Program-made: the position numbers and the translations under genes | Assembly (NCBI GenBank): GCA_018822665.1 | Contig: JAHJJX010000018.1 | Coordinates: 1-57,173, forward strand | From: a bacterium | GTDB taxonomy: Bacteria; Campylobacterota; Campylobacteria; Campylobacterales; Sulfurimonadaceae | Reading direction: 5' to 3' | Length of the DNA stretch: 57,173 nt | In this document: positions 33,006 through 41,559 of the stretch, piece after piece | How positions within the stretch are numbered: position 1 is the stretch's first letter | Layout: each line of letters begins with the position of its first letter | The notes under the pieces: generated by a model | Databases searched by the model: none | Seen by the model: only the letters and a program-made list of their open reading frames with translations | Told to the model about the DNA's origin: nothing

Positions 33006-34144
33006 GAACCTCTATAAAATATAGTCTAGCCCTCACGGTTATAGCCGTCGTAGTTGGAGTTTTTTACTTAAAAGTTTATATTCCAAAGAGTACATTTACA
33101 ACACTAAAACCTACCCTTGGCGACCTTCAGGTGAGCGTAAAAGGGATTGGAAATGTCAGCGCTTTAAACATTTACTCCATCACTGCCCAAACCGGCGGAA
33201 AGATATTGGAGATTTTGGCGGATGATGGAAAGTGGGTTAAAAAAGATGATTTGCTTGTTGTCATGGATGGAGTTGATTTACCGCAACAACTCGAAGTAGC
33301 AAAAGCAAACTTCAGAAAATCACAGTTTGAAGAGATGGCATTACAAAGTGAGTTGAATAACCAAAAAGCTCAAAAAGCTCTGTTGCAAATTACCTATAAT
33401 CGTTACGCAAAACTTAAAGAACAAGGTTTCGCATCTGCGTCAGAATATGACAAAGCAAATACAGAGTTAAAAAGCATAGATGCGGGCATGCATGCTACTG
33501 CTTCGCGCATCGATTCAGCTAAGGCTGCTGTAGTTGTTGCTTCAAAAAATATAGATGCCCTAGAGGTGAAAATAGATAGGCTCAAAGTGTATGCGCCGGT
33601 TGATGGGTATGTCATATCTAAAGAGGCAGAAGTAGCACAAAATGTTCTTCCCTCCACTGCAATTTTAAAAATTGTTGACCCAACGACATTATGGGTACAG
33701 ACAAAAATAGATGAGCGAATCAGTGCACAAATAGAGCTAAATCAAAAAGCAACTATAACTCTTCGCTCAGAACCGGACAAAGTATATGAAGGAGTCGTGA
33801 AAAGAATTGGTGCTATGAGCGATAATGTAACACTTGAGCGAGAAATATATATAGCGTTTGAGCATATTCCAAAACCTTTTTACATAAATGAACAGGCAGA
33901 GGTAAATATTAATGTTAAGACATATACAAATATTATAAAAGTTCCCCTCAAAGTAATTGTAGAAAAAAATGCAAAAGTCGGCATGTGGATAATAAAGGAC
34001 GGTCATGCTCATTTTCTTGACATAGAAAAAATTGCGCAAAACGGGAGTGAAATCGCCATCTCAAACGGAGATGAAAATACTCAAATCATCATTCCGGACA
34101 CTGCTAAAAAACCACTCTCTGAGAATATGAAAATAAATTTATGA
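33002..34144 (+). CDS. Periplasmic membrane-fusion (adaptor) protein, MacA/HlyD-like
   Basis: 380 aa adaptor with an N-terminal membrane anchor (about 7-25). Lipoyl halves flank a coiled-coil hairpin: GKILEILADDGKWVKKDDLLVVMDG near 65, and LKVYAPVDGYVISKEAEVAQ near 200. A beta-barrel domain follows. It links the inner-membrane ABC permease to the TolC-like channel. Overlaps of four bases with both neighbours show tight translational coupling. One near copy of the dispersed 11-mer is at 33980-33990. Confidence 0.87.
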   Translation: MRTSIKYSLALTVIAVVVGVFYLKVYIPKSTFTTLKPTLGDLQVSVKGIGNVSALNIYSITAQTGGKILEILADDGKWVKKDDLLVVMDGVDLPQQLEVAKANFRKSQFEEMALQSELNNQKAQKALLQITYNRYAKLKEQGFASASEYDKANTELKSIDAGMHATASRIDSAKAAVVVASKNIDALEVKIDRLKVYAPVDGYVISKEAEVAQNVLPSTAILKIVDPTTLWVQTKIDERISAQIELNQKATITLRSEPDKVYEGVVKRIGAMSDNVTLEREIYIAFEHIPKPFYINEQAEVNINVKTYTNIIKVPLKVIVEKNAKVGMWIIKDGHAHFLDIEKIAQNGSEIAISNGDENTQIIIPDTAKKPLSENMKINL

Positions 34145-35286
34145 TAAATTTAGCCAAAGAAGATATCAAACACACCTTAGGAAAATTTATAGTAACTGCT
34201 ATGGGTGTTGGGATGCTGCTTGGAATTGTTCTCATTATGGTGGGAGTTTATCGCGGCATGATGGCGGATGCAGAGGTACTTCTTAACGACTTTAATGTTG
34301 ATTTATGGGTGGTTCAAGAAAATACATTAGGTCCTTTTGCAGAATCTTCGAGAGTACATGAGGATTTAAAATACACTTTAAAATCGATTCAAAGCATAGA
34401 TAAAAGTGAAGCTGTTACATTTCAAAATATGCAACTGCCTTTTGAGAATAAAAAGATAAGTGTTATGGCAGTCGGATTTGATGTTTATGGAGATATTAAT
34501 CCTATAAATCCTGCAAGACTTATAGAGGGACGGGTATTGGAAACTGACCATTATGAGATAGTCGTAACAGACAAAACAGGTTTTAAACTTCAAGATAAAA
34601 TAACACTTGGACGAAATATTTACACTGTTGTGGGATTGACTCATGGCACTGTCTCATCCGGCGGAGATTCGCTTGTCTATGTCAGCCTCAAAGATGCGCA
34701 AGAATTACAATTTTCTTACTCAAACAAAGAGATACAAAATGATAGAGCAAGAGGGATAATCAACAAAGATTCCCACATGGTAAATGCCATCATTGCTACA
34801 ACTAAAGCAGGATACAGTGTTGATAGTGTGGCTGAAGATATAAGAAAGTGGCAACATAAAAGCGTCTATACGCGAGAACAACAAAAAATAGTTTTGACAA
34901 AAAATGTTGTAGAAAAAGCCTCCAAACAAATAGGCATGTTCACCGCTATTTTAATCGGTGTTTCAACCATCATCATAGCCCTAATCATCTACACGATGAC
35001 CCTTGAAAAGATGAAAGAGATTTCTATTATGAAACTCATGGGGCTTCCAAACAGTATGATTATTAAGATGATTGTGGAAGAGACTTTACTGCTTGGTGTT
35101 TTGGCTTTTATATTTGGAAATATCTTTTCACATCTCATTGACGATAAGTTTCCAAAAAGAATTGTTTTAGAGATTCCGGATGCTTGGATGCTTTTTGGCG
35201 TAGTGATTATTGCTTCTATTTTTGCTTCATTTATCGGCGTAAAAAAAGTTATAAATGCAGATCCTACTGCAGCAATAGGTGGTTGA
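34141..35286 (+). CDS. ABC transporter permease, FtsX/MacB-like
   Basis: 381 aa inner-membrane permease. One helix near 17-37 is followed by a large periplasmic domain, then three helices at about 264-290, 315-335 and 345-370, the FtsX/MacB layout. The segment EKMKEISIMKLMGLPNSMII is the typical coupling region after the second helix. The nucleotide-binding domain is on the separate next gene, unlike E. coli MacB where it is fused. It is part of the TolC-adaptor-permease-ATPase set. Substrates of related systems include macrolides, peptides and lipoproteins; none can be assigned here. Confidence 0.86.
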   Translation: MINLAKEDIKHTLGKFIVTAMGVGMLLGIVLIMVGVYRGMMADAEVLLNDFNVDLWVVQENTLGPFAESSRVHEDLKYTLKSIQSIDKSEAVTFQNMQLPFENKKISVMAVGFDVYGDINPINPARLIEGRVLETDHYEIVVTDKTGFKLQDKITLGRNIYTVVGLTHGTVSSGGDSLVYVSLKDAQELQFSYSNKEIQNDRARGIINKDSHMVNAIIATTKAGYSVDSVAEDIRKWQHKSVYTREQQKIVLTKNVVEKASKQIGMFTAILIGVSTIIIALIIYTMTLEKMKEISIMKLMGLPNSMIIKMIVEETLLLGVLAFIFGNIFSHLIDDKFPKRIVLEIPDAWMLFGVVIIASIFASFIGVKKVINADPTAAIGG

Positions 35287-35288
35287 TT

Positions 35289-35975
35289 TTGAGTAGACAA
35301 GCGATAAAAGTCGAAAATCTTTATAAACATTTTGGAAAAGATGAAAGTTTTGTGGATGTCATACAAGATGCCTCATTTAGTATTAACAAGGGTGAGCTCG
35401 TGGCTCTAGTAGCCCCAAGCGGTGCCGGAAAAACAACACTTCTTCTAATGATAGGCTGTGTTGAAAATCCAAGCTCGGGTAAAATCTGGCTCGGCGATGA
35501 AAAAGTATATGATAACAAGTGGCTCACAGGTGAAACAAGAAAAATAAGAAGAGAAAAAATCGGCTTTATTTTTCAGTCGCACTACCTTATCCCATTTTTA
35601 AATATCATCGATAATCTCACCCTGCTTCCACAAACAAACGGCACCAGCGATAAGGTTGCACAAGCAAAAGCAAGAGAATTATTAAAATATTTTGAGATAT
35701 CTGATAAAGAGAAAGCTATGCCATCACAACTCTCAGGCGGACAAAACCAAAGAGTTGCAATTGCAAGAGCCTTGGCGAATAACCCCCAAATAATTCTAGC
35801 AGATGAACCAACAGCAGCATTAGATATGCAACGCTCGGTGGATGTCATAAAGATGCTAAAAAAAATAGCATTAGAACAAGATGTAGCCATAGTTATGGTA
35901 ACGCATGATGATAGAATGCTTCCATATTGCGATAAAATTATGAAGATAGAAAATAAAACTATAATTTTTGAATAA
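35289..35975 (+). CDS. ABC transporter ATP-binding protein (LolD/MacB type)
   Basis: 228 aa ATPase from the TTG at 35289. This start has AGGTGG six bases upstream; the open frame continues further back but there overlaps the permease gene in another frame. The Walker A motif is APSGAGKTT (42-50), followed by the Q-loop FIFQSHYLIPF, signature LSGGQNQRVAIARAL, Walker B IILADEPTAALD and the switch histidine in MVTHDD. It energises the neighbouring permease. The length and LolD-like sequence fit a separate-domain MacB-type exporter. Confidence 0.9.
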   Translation: MSRQAIKVENLYKHFGKDESFVDVIQDASFSINKGELVALVAPSGAGKTTLLLMIGCVENPSSGKIWLGDEKVYDNKWLTGETRKIRREKIGFIFQSHYLIPFLNIIDNLTLLPQTNGTSDKVAQAKARELLKYFEISDKEKAMPSQLSGGQNQRVAIARALANNPQIILADEPTAALDMQRSVDVIKMLKKIALEQDVAIVMVTHDDRMLPYCDKIMKIENKTIIFE

Positions 35976-36120
35976 TGGGTGTCTCTACATAAAATAATTT
36001 TAGCAATATTTATAGCTTTATAAGAATCTACCGTGAATATCTTCTTCACTATTTTTAAAAAATAGAAAACTTATGATACAATTCCATTCCAAAAATTTTA
36101 CAGAAAGTGGGTGATGTGAT

Positions 36121-36333
36121 ATGCCAGGTATTATACTACGTAGTGATGATAATTTTGATGCATCTTACCGCCGTTTCAAGAAGCAGACTGACCGTAACTT
36201 AATCGTTACTGAAGCTCGTGCTCGCCGTTTTCATGAAACAGCAACTGAAAAGCTTAAGAAATTCAAAATTGCTTCTCGCAAAAAAATGCTTAAACGTCTT
36301 TATATGATGAGACGTTACGAATCACGCCTCTAA
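36121..36333 (+). CDS. rpsU: 30S ribosomal protein S21
   Basis: 70 aa, very basic small-subunit protein. Typical segments: [20 protein letters not shown] and [15 protein letters not shown], ending in [17 protein letters not shown]. No strong Shine-Dalgarno is seen before the ATG; GGGTGATGTGAT is the only G-rich stretch. Its codon choice is more even than that of its neighbours, as expected for a highly expressed gene. A hairpin follows. Confidence 0.95.
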   Translation: MPGIILRSDDNFDASYRRFKKQTDRNLIVTEARARRFHETATEKLKKFKIASRKKMLKRLYMMRRYESRL

Positions 36334-36334
36334 G

Positions 36335-36366
36335 CACAAGCTCCTCTTCTTAGGAGGAGGACTGTG
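36335..36366 (+). terminator. Hairpin after rpsU
   Basis: CTCCTC (36341-36346) pairs with GAGGAG (36354-36359) across a seven-base loop. Outer CACA and TGTG extend the stem across a small internal loop. Only a weak T stretch follows. Confidence 0.5.
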
Positions 36367-36411
36367 TTTATCTCTCAAAAACTTCTTCTAACAAAACTTT
36401 AACTATAAATA

Positions 36412-36422
36412 TTCCACATGCC
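36412..36422 (-). repeat. Dispersed 11-mer between convergent rpsU and the dGTPase-like gene
   Basis: Exact single copy in the convergent intergenic region. Confidence 0.85.
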
Positions 36423-36442
36423 AAACTGAGAATGACAAAACA

Positions 36443-37540
36443 TTAGAGCTTTCCGTACATCTCATTATAAAAAGAGATAGCATACCTATCACTCATAGAA
36501 GCGATATAATCAGCAATTACTCTGTGTTTATTTCTCATATCCAACTGCTTGTAGTAAAAATCCGGCAACATTTTATTTTCCTCCATCAATCCGCGATAGA
36601 GCCCTTTGATAGCTTGCTTACCTGCGTACATCTTTCTCACTATATTTTTATGCTGATACAATTTATTGAATAGCAACTTTTTGAGCTTTTTAATTTGTGA
36701 TTCAAGTTTTGGATCAAAACCGACGGGAAGTTCCGATTTACTATCTAAAGAGGCACTGAGAATTTGTGAATTATCTATCTTGCTCTGTGAATAATCGAGC
36801 AGAGAATAGACTAAATGATTGATAAAATGGGAGCTGAAACGGTAACGAAACATTTCGTCATTTTCCGGTCCTATTCCCTCGTGCTCTACTTTTTCCAAAA
36901 TTTCACAAATTAAATCACTTTCTTTTAAATCATCAAAACTGATGAGTCCTGAATTTATCCCATCGTCTATATCGTGGCTTATATAAGCTATTTCATCTGC
37001 GCGGTCCACAACCATTGCTTCTACGGAGGGATGTGTATCTAAATGAAAAGCTTCATCAATTTTAGCAGGGAAAAAACTTTTTTTATAGGGATAGGAGTGC
37101 TTTAAAATCCCCTCTAAAGTTGCAAAAGTAAGATTGAGTCCGTTAAAGGCTTTGTATCTTTTTTCCAAAAGCGAAACCACTCTAAAACTCTGGAAGTTAT
37201 GTTCAAAACCTGATGTATGTCCATCCTCTTTTAAACATTCATTTAAAGTATCACCACCGATGTGTCCAAAAGGAGTGTGTCCCAAATCATGTGCAAGCGC
37301 TATGGACTCAGCTAAAGCTTCATTAAGTCCAAAATGGGAAGAAATAGAACGGGCAATTTGAGATACTTCTATGGAGTGTGTAAGACGGGTACGAAAAAAA
37401 TCACCCTCATGGTTTAAAAAAACCTGTGTTTTGTACTCCAGTTTTCTAAAACTTCCCGAGTGGATAATTCTATCTCTGTCTCTAGCATAAGGGGATCTGA
37501 AGTCCTTGTTTATCTTATAAAATCGCTCGTGAGGCAGCAT
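36443..37540 (-). CDS. dGTPase-like HD-domain deoxynucleotide triphosphohydrolase
   Basis: 365 aa protein of the Dgt family, which cleave dNTPs to deoxynucleoside and triphosphate. The N-terminal FRSPYARDRDRIIHSGSFRK and the HD motif set are clear: RLTHSIEVSQIARSI, LAHDLGHTPFGHIGG (the metal-binding His-Asp) and later VDRADEIAYISHDIDDG. The substrate range of bacterial members varies, so strict dGTP specificity is not assured. It overlaps the upstream PhnA-like gene by one base. Confidence 0.88.
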   Translation of the reverse strand: MLPHERFYKINKDFRSPYARDRDRIIHSGSFRKLEYKTQVFLNHEGDFFRTRLTHSIEVSQIARSISSHFGLNEALAESIALAHDLGHTPFGHIGGDTLNECLKEDGHTSGFEHNFQSFRVVSLLEKRYKAFNGLNLTFATLEGILKHSYPYKKSFFPAKIDEAFHLDTHPSVEAMVVDRADEIAYISHDIDDGINSGLISFDDLKESDLICEILEKVEHEGIGPENDEMFRYRFSSHFINHLVYSLLDYSQSKIDNSQILSASLDSKSELPVGFDPKLESQIKKLKKLLFNKLYQHKNIVRKMYAGKQAIKGLYRGLMEENKMLPDFYYKQLDMRNKHRVIADYIASMSDRYAISFYNEMYGKL

Positions 37541-38106
37541 TATGATTTTTTTAGAAATTTTGTAAGAATGAAAATCTTTGTTCCATTCACACGGCCTTCG
37601 ATATGTTCAGAATCGTCCGCCACCAAAGATATATTTCTAACAGCTGTACCGCGTTTTGCGGTAAAACCGGCCCCTTTGACCTCTAAATCTTTAATGATAA
37701 CTACCGTATCGCCGCCTTGAAGGATAACTCCGTTGGAGTCTTTGTGAACTACGGTGCCATCAGCCCCTGCAGACGAGCTCATGCCTGCTTCTGCCCATGC
37801 TTTTATGTCATCTTCCATATACATCATTTCTACTAAATCCTGACGATTAAGAGCATTTAAAAGGCGGTAGGAGATAACTGCAACCGCAGGAATTTCACTC
37901 CACATACTGTCATTAAGACAGTTGAAGTGGTTTTCATCTAATGTATCAGGATTTTCAATCTGCTCTTGGCATGTGGAACATACATAAACAGACTGCTCAG
38001 CACTTCCGTCCGAGGGTGCTACTTCTAAAACATTTAACTCTTTCTCACTGCTGCATAGTTCGCATTTATCGCCACTTCTTTTTTGTAATTCTTTTTCTAC
38101 ACTCAT
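37540..38106 (-). CDS. PhnA/YjdM-family zinc-ribbon protein
   Basis: 188 aa. An N-terminal zinc ribbon uses CELC (about 15-18) and CSTC (about 43-46). The C-terminal domain has the typical family core GVILQGGDTVVIIKDLEVKG followed by KRGTAVRNISLV. Its biological role is not settled despite the old phosphonoacetate hydrolase name. It is cytoplasmic and co-transcribed with the dGTPase-like gene. An exact 11-mer copy lies inside it, within the second zinc-ligand region. Confidence 0.85.
   Translation of the reverse strand: MSVEKELQKRSGDKCELCSSEKELNVLEVAPSDGSAEQSVYVCSTCQEQIENPDTLDENHFNCLNDSMWSEIPAVAVISYRLLNALNRQDLVEMMYMEDDIKAWAEAGMSSSAGADGTVVHKDSNGVILQGGDTVVIIKDLEVKGAGFTAKRGTAVRNISLVADDSEHIEGRVNGTKIFILTKFLKKS
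37968..37978 (+). repeat. Dispersed 11-mer within the PhnA-like gene
   Basis: Exact copy; on the coding (minus) strand TTCCACATGCC encodes part of the CSTCQ segment. Confidence 0.8.
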
Positions 38107-38201
38107 AATTTCTACCTATTTTAATTTTTTTGGATATATCATACCCTCTCTGCAAGCAAGCAGATTCAAGCAAAAGTCTGTCTGATTTTGATACAGCAAA
38201 C

Positions 38202-39056
38202 CTATGATTTTTTTATAACGGTTCCTATCCCTTCACTTGTAAAAACTTCCAAAAGAATAGAATGTTCCACCCTTCCATCAATAATGTGTGCCTTCTCAAC
38301 GCCTCCGTTCACCGCTTCTAAACAGGCATCCACTTTAGGTATCATACCCCCGAAAATAGTTCCATCCGCTTTATAGCTGTTGATTTCATCTTCTGTCAAT
38401 GTGCTTAGGAGATTTTTTTCTTTATCCATCACTCCGGCAATATCTGTCATAAAAATAATTTTTCTCGCTTTTATTTCAGCAGCAATTTTACTCGCCGCTA
38501 AATCTGCGTTTATGTTAAAACCGGGATGATTTATCTCATTTGCTGAGGCTATGGGCGCAATGACAGGGATGAACTTATCATCGAGCAAGTTTTGTATTAC
38601 TCGGTTGTCAACATTGGTAATTTCACCGACGAGACCATATTTTCCATTGTCTTTAGGCACCGCGGTAATAAAATTTGCATCTTTGCCCGTAATACCCAAG
38701 GCTTTGCCGCCGTGCATATTGAGAAGGGTCGTTATCTCTTTGTTGATATTCCCGCTCAACACCATCTCAACCACTTCCATCACTTGAGCATCCGTTACTC
38801 GCATCCCATCCACAAATTCACTTTTAATTTGCAGCTTATCAAGCATCTCGTTAATCTTATTGCCGCCGCCATGAACGATAACCGGTCGTATTCCGACGAG
38901 ATACAAAAGTATGATGTCCTGAGCGAATTTATCTTTAAGTTGCGGATTGATTTGCGCGGAACCGCCATACTTAATAACAAAAGTTTCATTCGCGTACTTT
39001 TTAATATAAGGAAGAGCCTCTAAAAGCGTTTTTGCCTGTTCAATCTTTGTTTTCAA
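38202..39056 (-). CDS. argB: Acetylglutamate kinase ArgB
   Basis: Second enzyme of arginine synthesis; phosphorylates N-acetylglutamate. 284 aa, amino-acid kinase fold. Recognisable segments: TFVIKYGGSAQ at the N-terminus, VGIRPVIVHGGGNKIN, DGMRVTDAQVMEVVEMVL, NINADLAASKIAAEIKARK and the C-terminal FGGMIPKVDACLEAV. The length is typical. A TATTAT -10-like box and AAAGGA precede the start. Confidence 0.94.
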   Translation of the reverse strand: MKTKIEQAKTLLEALPYIKKYANETFVIKYGGSAQINPQLKDKFAQDIILLYLVGIRPVIVHGGGNKINEMLDKLQIKSEFVDGMRVTDAQVMEVVEMVLSGNINKEITTLLNMHGGKALGITGKDANFITAVPKDNGKYGLVGEITNVDNRVIQNLLDDKFIPVIAPIASANEINHPGFNINADLAASKIAAEIKARKIIFMTDIAGVMDKEKNLLSTLTEDEINSYKADGTIFGGMIPKVDACLEAVNGGVEKAHIIDGRVEHSILLEVFTSEGIGTVIKKS

Positions 39057-39162
39057 TAGAATCCTTTATAATATCTGTAATTTAAATGCGAAATAAATTG
39101 CATTGCATCTGCCTGCATACATTCATTTCTCTATCTTCAAATGAGCTTTGCGAAAATAAAAT

Positions 39163-39384
39163 CTACTCTTTTTTAAACTCTATAATCTCTTCAGACGTTT
39201 GTTTGTCTTTTGGTTTATTAAATGCTTTTTCAGCTTCTTCTTCGCTGTAATTTCTACACTCTTTAGGAACTGTAGCATGTGGGTCCGAGGCTATCTGCTC
39301 ACACATAGACGCATTAAATGTAAAATATGAACATCCGCTAAAAAGAAAAACACTTACTATATAAAATTTCCACATGCCAAACAT
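39163..39384 (-). CDS. Small lipoprotein of unknown function
   Basis: About 70-80 aa. A hydrophobic signal (MWKFYIVSVFLFSGC) ends in a lipobox (FSGC). The rest is short, charged and contains two further cysteines (ASMCEQ, PKECRNY). The start is ambiguous: ATG at 39382-39384 directly follows AGAGG, and ATG at 39373-39375 is better spaced from it. An upstream ATG at 39403-39405 would overlap thyX by 17 bases. The dispersed 11-mer covers the Gly-Met-Trp-Lys codons at the start. It follows thyX on the same strand. No family recognised. Confidence 0.6.
   Translation of the reverse strand: MFGMWKFYIVSVFLFSGCSYFTFNASMCEQIASDPHATVPKECRNYSEEEAEKAFNKPKDKQTSEEIIEFKKE
39368..39378 (-). repeat. Dispersed 11-mer at the start of the small lipoprotein gene
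   Basis: Exact copy on the coding strand at the junction of thyX and the lipoprotein gene. Confidence 0.8.
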
Positions 39385-39388
39385 CCTC

Positions 39389-40216
39389 TTACTTTTTTTT
39401 AACAATTAAGTCTAAATATTTTGAAGGTGTTGCTTTCATCATCGCTTCTGCAAGCCATCTGATTTGAAAATACGCAGCACCGCTGTCTCTTAAATTAAAA
39501 TAATTTTTCAAACTTCTCAGATTGAAAGTCACAACCATATCCACTTTTACGTTATCCGTCACAATATGCTTAAAAGCGTCACCGACATTTCTCTTTTTTT
39601 TACCCTTTTGAAGTGCCTCAAAGAGCGCCTCGGCATCATTGCCAAACTCTTCTAAAAAAGGAAGTGAGCTTTTCGCCACGGCGATATCGTAAAAATCTTC
39701 CACTTTGCCTTGCTGAAATTTTAGTTTATCAAACATGGCACCAATCTCAATTATATTGTACGCTTCATCCGAAGTTACAAACATGTCAAAAGCCAAAATT
39801 TTATTTATAAAAAAATCTTTTGGATTACGGCTCTGCTCTGATGCCAAGAACGCGTTAATAACAGAACTCATCGTATATCTTGTACTCCGTACCGAAATTG
39901 CCTGTATGCGGTGTCTTGCGTGTTCCTGAAGCACACCTCTTGAAGTACCGCGAACTAAAAAGCTTAGGTTTGCATGCTCCAAAATACTATGGTGAAAATA
40001 GGTCCAGGCCAAATCATTGAGCAGGTTCGATTCTTCTATCTCATTTATCTCACTGCACATTTCACCATCGGGCAGATGGTTTTCAATATACTTAATTGCT
40101 TCATTTTCGCTATTTTCAAATGAGTCATAGCAAGTTCTCGCAGCAGCTTCAGCTACTCCGATGCCGGTATCTTGCAAAAGGACTACTTGTGGTTTTGAAT
40201 ACGTAATTCCATACAT
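39389..40216 (-). CDS. thyX: Flavin-dependent thymidylate synthase ThyX
   Basis: Makes dTMP from dUMP using methylenetetrahydrofolate and FAD, replacing ThyA. The ThyX signature RHR-x7-S is exact at residues 101-111 (RHRIQAISVRS), followed by TRYT. The C-terminal segment YFQIRWLAEAMMKATP completes the fold. At 275 aa it is a little longer than the 215-230 aa of many homologues. AGAGGA lies nine bases before the ATG. Confidence 0.9.
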   Translation of the reverse strand: MYGITYSKPQVVLLQDTGIGVAEAAARTCYDSFENSENEAIKYIENHLPDGEMCSEINEIEESNLLNDLAWTYFHHSILEHANLSFLVRGTSRGVLQEHARHRIQAISVRSTRYTMSSVINAFLASEQSRNPKDFFINKILAFDMFVTSDEAYNIIEIGAMFDKLKFQQGKVEDFYDIAVAKSSLPFLEEFGNDAEALFEALQKGKKKRNVGDAFKHIVTDNVKVDMVVTFNLRSLKNYFNLRDSGAAYFQIRWLAEAMMKATPSKYLDLIVKKK

Positions 40217-40365
40217 ACTAATTACATCCTCTTTTTAATTGCTGTTATTTTACAACAATTAGCTTGAAAGTTTTAAATGCCGATTATTGCCATAATGATA
40301 TTTAACCGTAATCATCTCGTAACAGTAGATTTTTATACTTCGCAAAAATATTTCCAAGGAATACA

Positions 40366-41073
40366 ATGAAATTACTCATAAGCATTTTGCTGACATTGCT
40401 TCATCTTAACGCCGGCATCTTCAGCTCAGATGATGCAAGTCTCAACAAAACAAACCAAAAATACAAACAGATACATAATAGTTTTCGACAAAATGTAAGT
40501 GATGCCAATGCAATCATCAAACGAGGAGAATATGAAAAGATAGACAGCTATACATCAGAAATCACATCTATTATTGAGCAAATAAAATATCTGGATATTC
40601 CACGTGAAAATAAACTAAAACTCCAAGAAGATATGATTGCTTATTCAAATCTTATCAATCAGATAACGCAAACACTTAAAAATAAAGCACCGAATCTAAA
40701 AATGAATTATGGTAATACATTGGAAGGTCTGCAAAAATTCAATAAAAAAATTGCAAGTATCGGGCTCTCCGAGCTTACGACTCAATGGATAGAGTTAAGC
40801 CGCATAAAAAATCACTTCGTAAAGAAACCAAATGCAAAACTAGAAAAAGAGTTTGACAATAAATGGAACGCGGTTGTCGTAACCATTACAGAACTTTATC
40901 TAGATGAAGAGATAGAAAATCCACTTTTTAATTACCTTAACAGCTACAAATCCTACTTTAAAGAGATTAGCTTGAGCTACAAAGACGTAGAATATTCTAA
41001 TATTAATAAAATAAAACCTCTTAGTTATAAAATCAAAGCGCAGCTGGAACTTTTAGTACCCTACAAGTCGTAA
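40366..41073 (+). CDS. Exported helical protein of unknown function
   Basis: 235 aa. A signal peptide (MKLLISILLTLLHLNAGIF) is followed by an all-helical, lysine- and asparagine-rich body with no cysteines and no motif I recognise. It is probably periplasmic. It stands alone between thyX and rimI, which run on the other strand, with AAGGAA before its ATG. Confidence 0.65.
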   Translation: MKLLISILLTLLHLNAGIFSSDDASLNKTNQKYKQIHNSFRQNVSDANAIIKRGEYEKIDSYTSEITSIIEQIKYLDIPRENKLKLQEDMIAYSNLINQITQTLKNKAPNLKMNYGNTLEGLQKFNKKIASIGLSELTTQWIELSRIKNHFVKKPNAKLEKEFDNKWNAVVVTITELYLDEEIENPLFNYLNSYKSYFKEISLSYKDVEYSNINKIKPLSYKIKAQLELLVPYKS

Positions 41074-41080
41074 TCTCTCA

Positions 41081-41091
41081 GGCATGTGGAA
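41081..41091 (+). repeat. Dispersed 11-mer between convergent genes
   Basis: Exact copy eight bases after the stop of the exported helical protein gene, facing the convergent rimI gene. Confidence 0.85.
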
Positions 41092-41118
41092 ATATTCCGG
41101 TTCCAAAAAATAGGAAAG

Positions 41119-41559
41119 TTATTTCTCTAATCTTTGCATGATTAAAGCATCGCATCCGTCTTTATAAAAAGACGGACTGATTTTTAACTTTTTAAATCCG
41201 CACTTTGCATACAAGCTTATTGCTTGCTTGTTGTCAATTCTCACCTCAAGCACAACCCTCTTTTTATCTTGATGGTGCAAATATTCTAACATTTCTTTTA
41301 GCAGCACAAAACCTACTCCTGCACCGCGATACTTTGAAGAAACTCCAAGTGAATAAATTTTTGCCCAAGTTTTTCTTCTAAGAGCTAAAATATATCCCAC
41401 GATTTCCTGTGATTCATTTTCGGCAAGCAAGATAAAATTGTGTTCTAGATGGTACTTGAACATACGACGTGAAACAGGGTAATTTTCACTGCTGAATAAC
41501 TGTTGCTCCAGTTGAAAAAGCGGATTTAAATCATCGGAGACCGCAGCCCTGTATCTCAT
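41119..41559 (-). CDS. rimI: Ribosomal-protein-alanine N-acetyltransferase RimI-like (GNAT)
   Basis: 146 aa GNAT acetyltransferase. The acetyl-CoA binding motif is visible as YSLGVSSKYRGAGVGFVLL (Q/RxxGxG/A type), followed by VVLEVRIDNKQAISLYAKCG and YKDGCDALIM, the RimI-like ending. RimI acetylates the N-terminal alanine of ribosomal protein S18; other peptide N-acetyltransferases look similar. It overlaps the upstream DUF2156 gene by four bases. Confidence 0.78.
   Translation of the reverse strand: MRYRAAVSDDLNPLFQLEQQLFSSENYPVSRRMFKYHLEHNFILLAENESQEIVGYILALRRKTWAKIYSLGVSSKYRGAGVGFVLLKEMLEYLHHQDKKRVVLEVRIDNKQAISLYAKCGFKKLKISPSFYKDGCDALIMQRLEK

Noticed and set aside
36064-36120. Possible rpsU leader structure or riboswitch
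   Set aside because: The leader is short and I could find no stable conserved fold.
38149-38164. TCTGC-AAGCAA-GCAGA hairpin after argB
   Set aside because: Five base pairs without a U-run; too weak to call a terminator.
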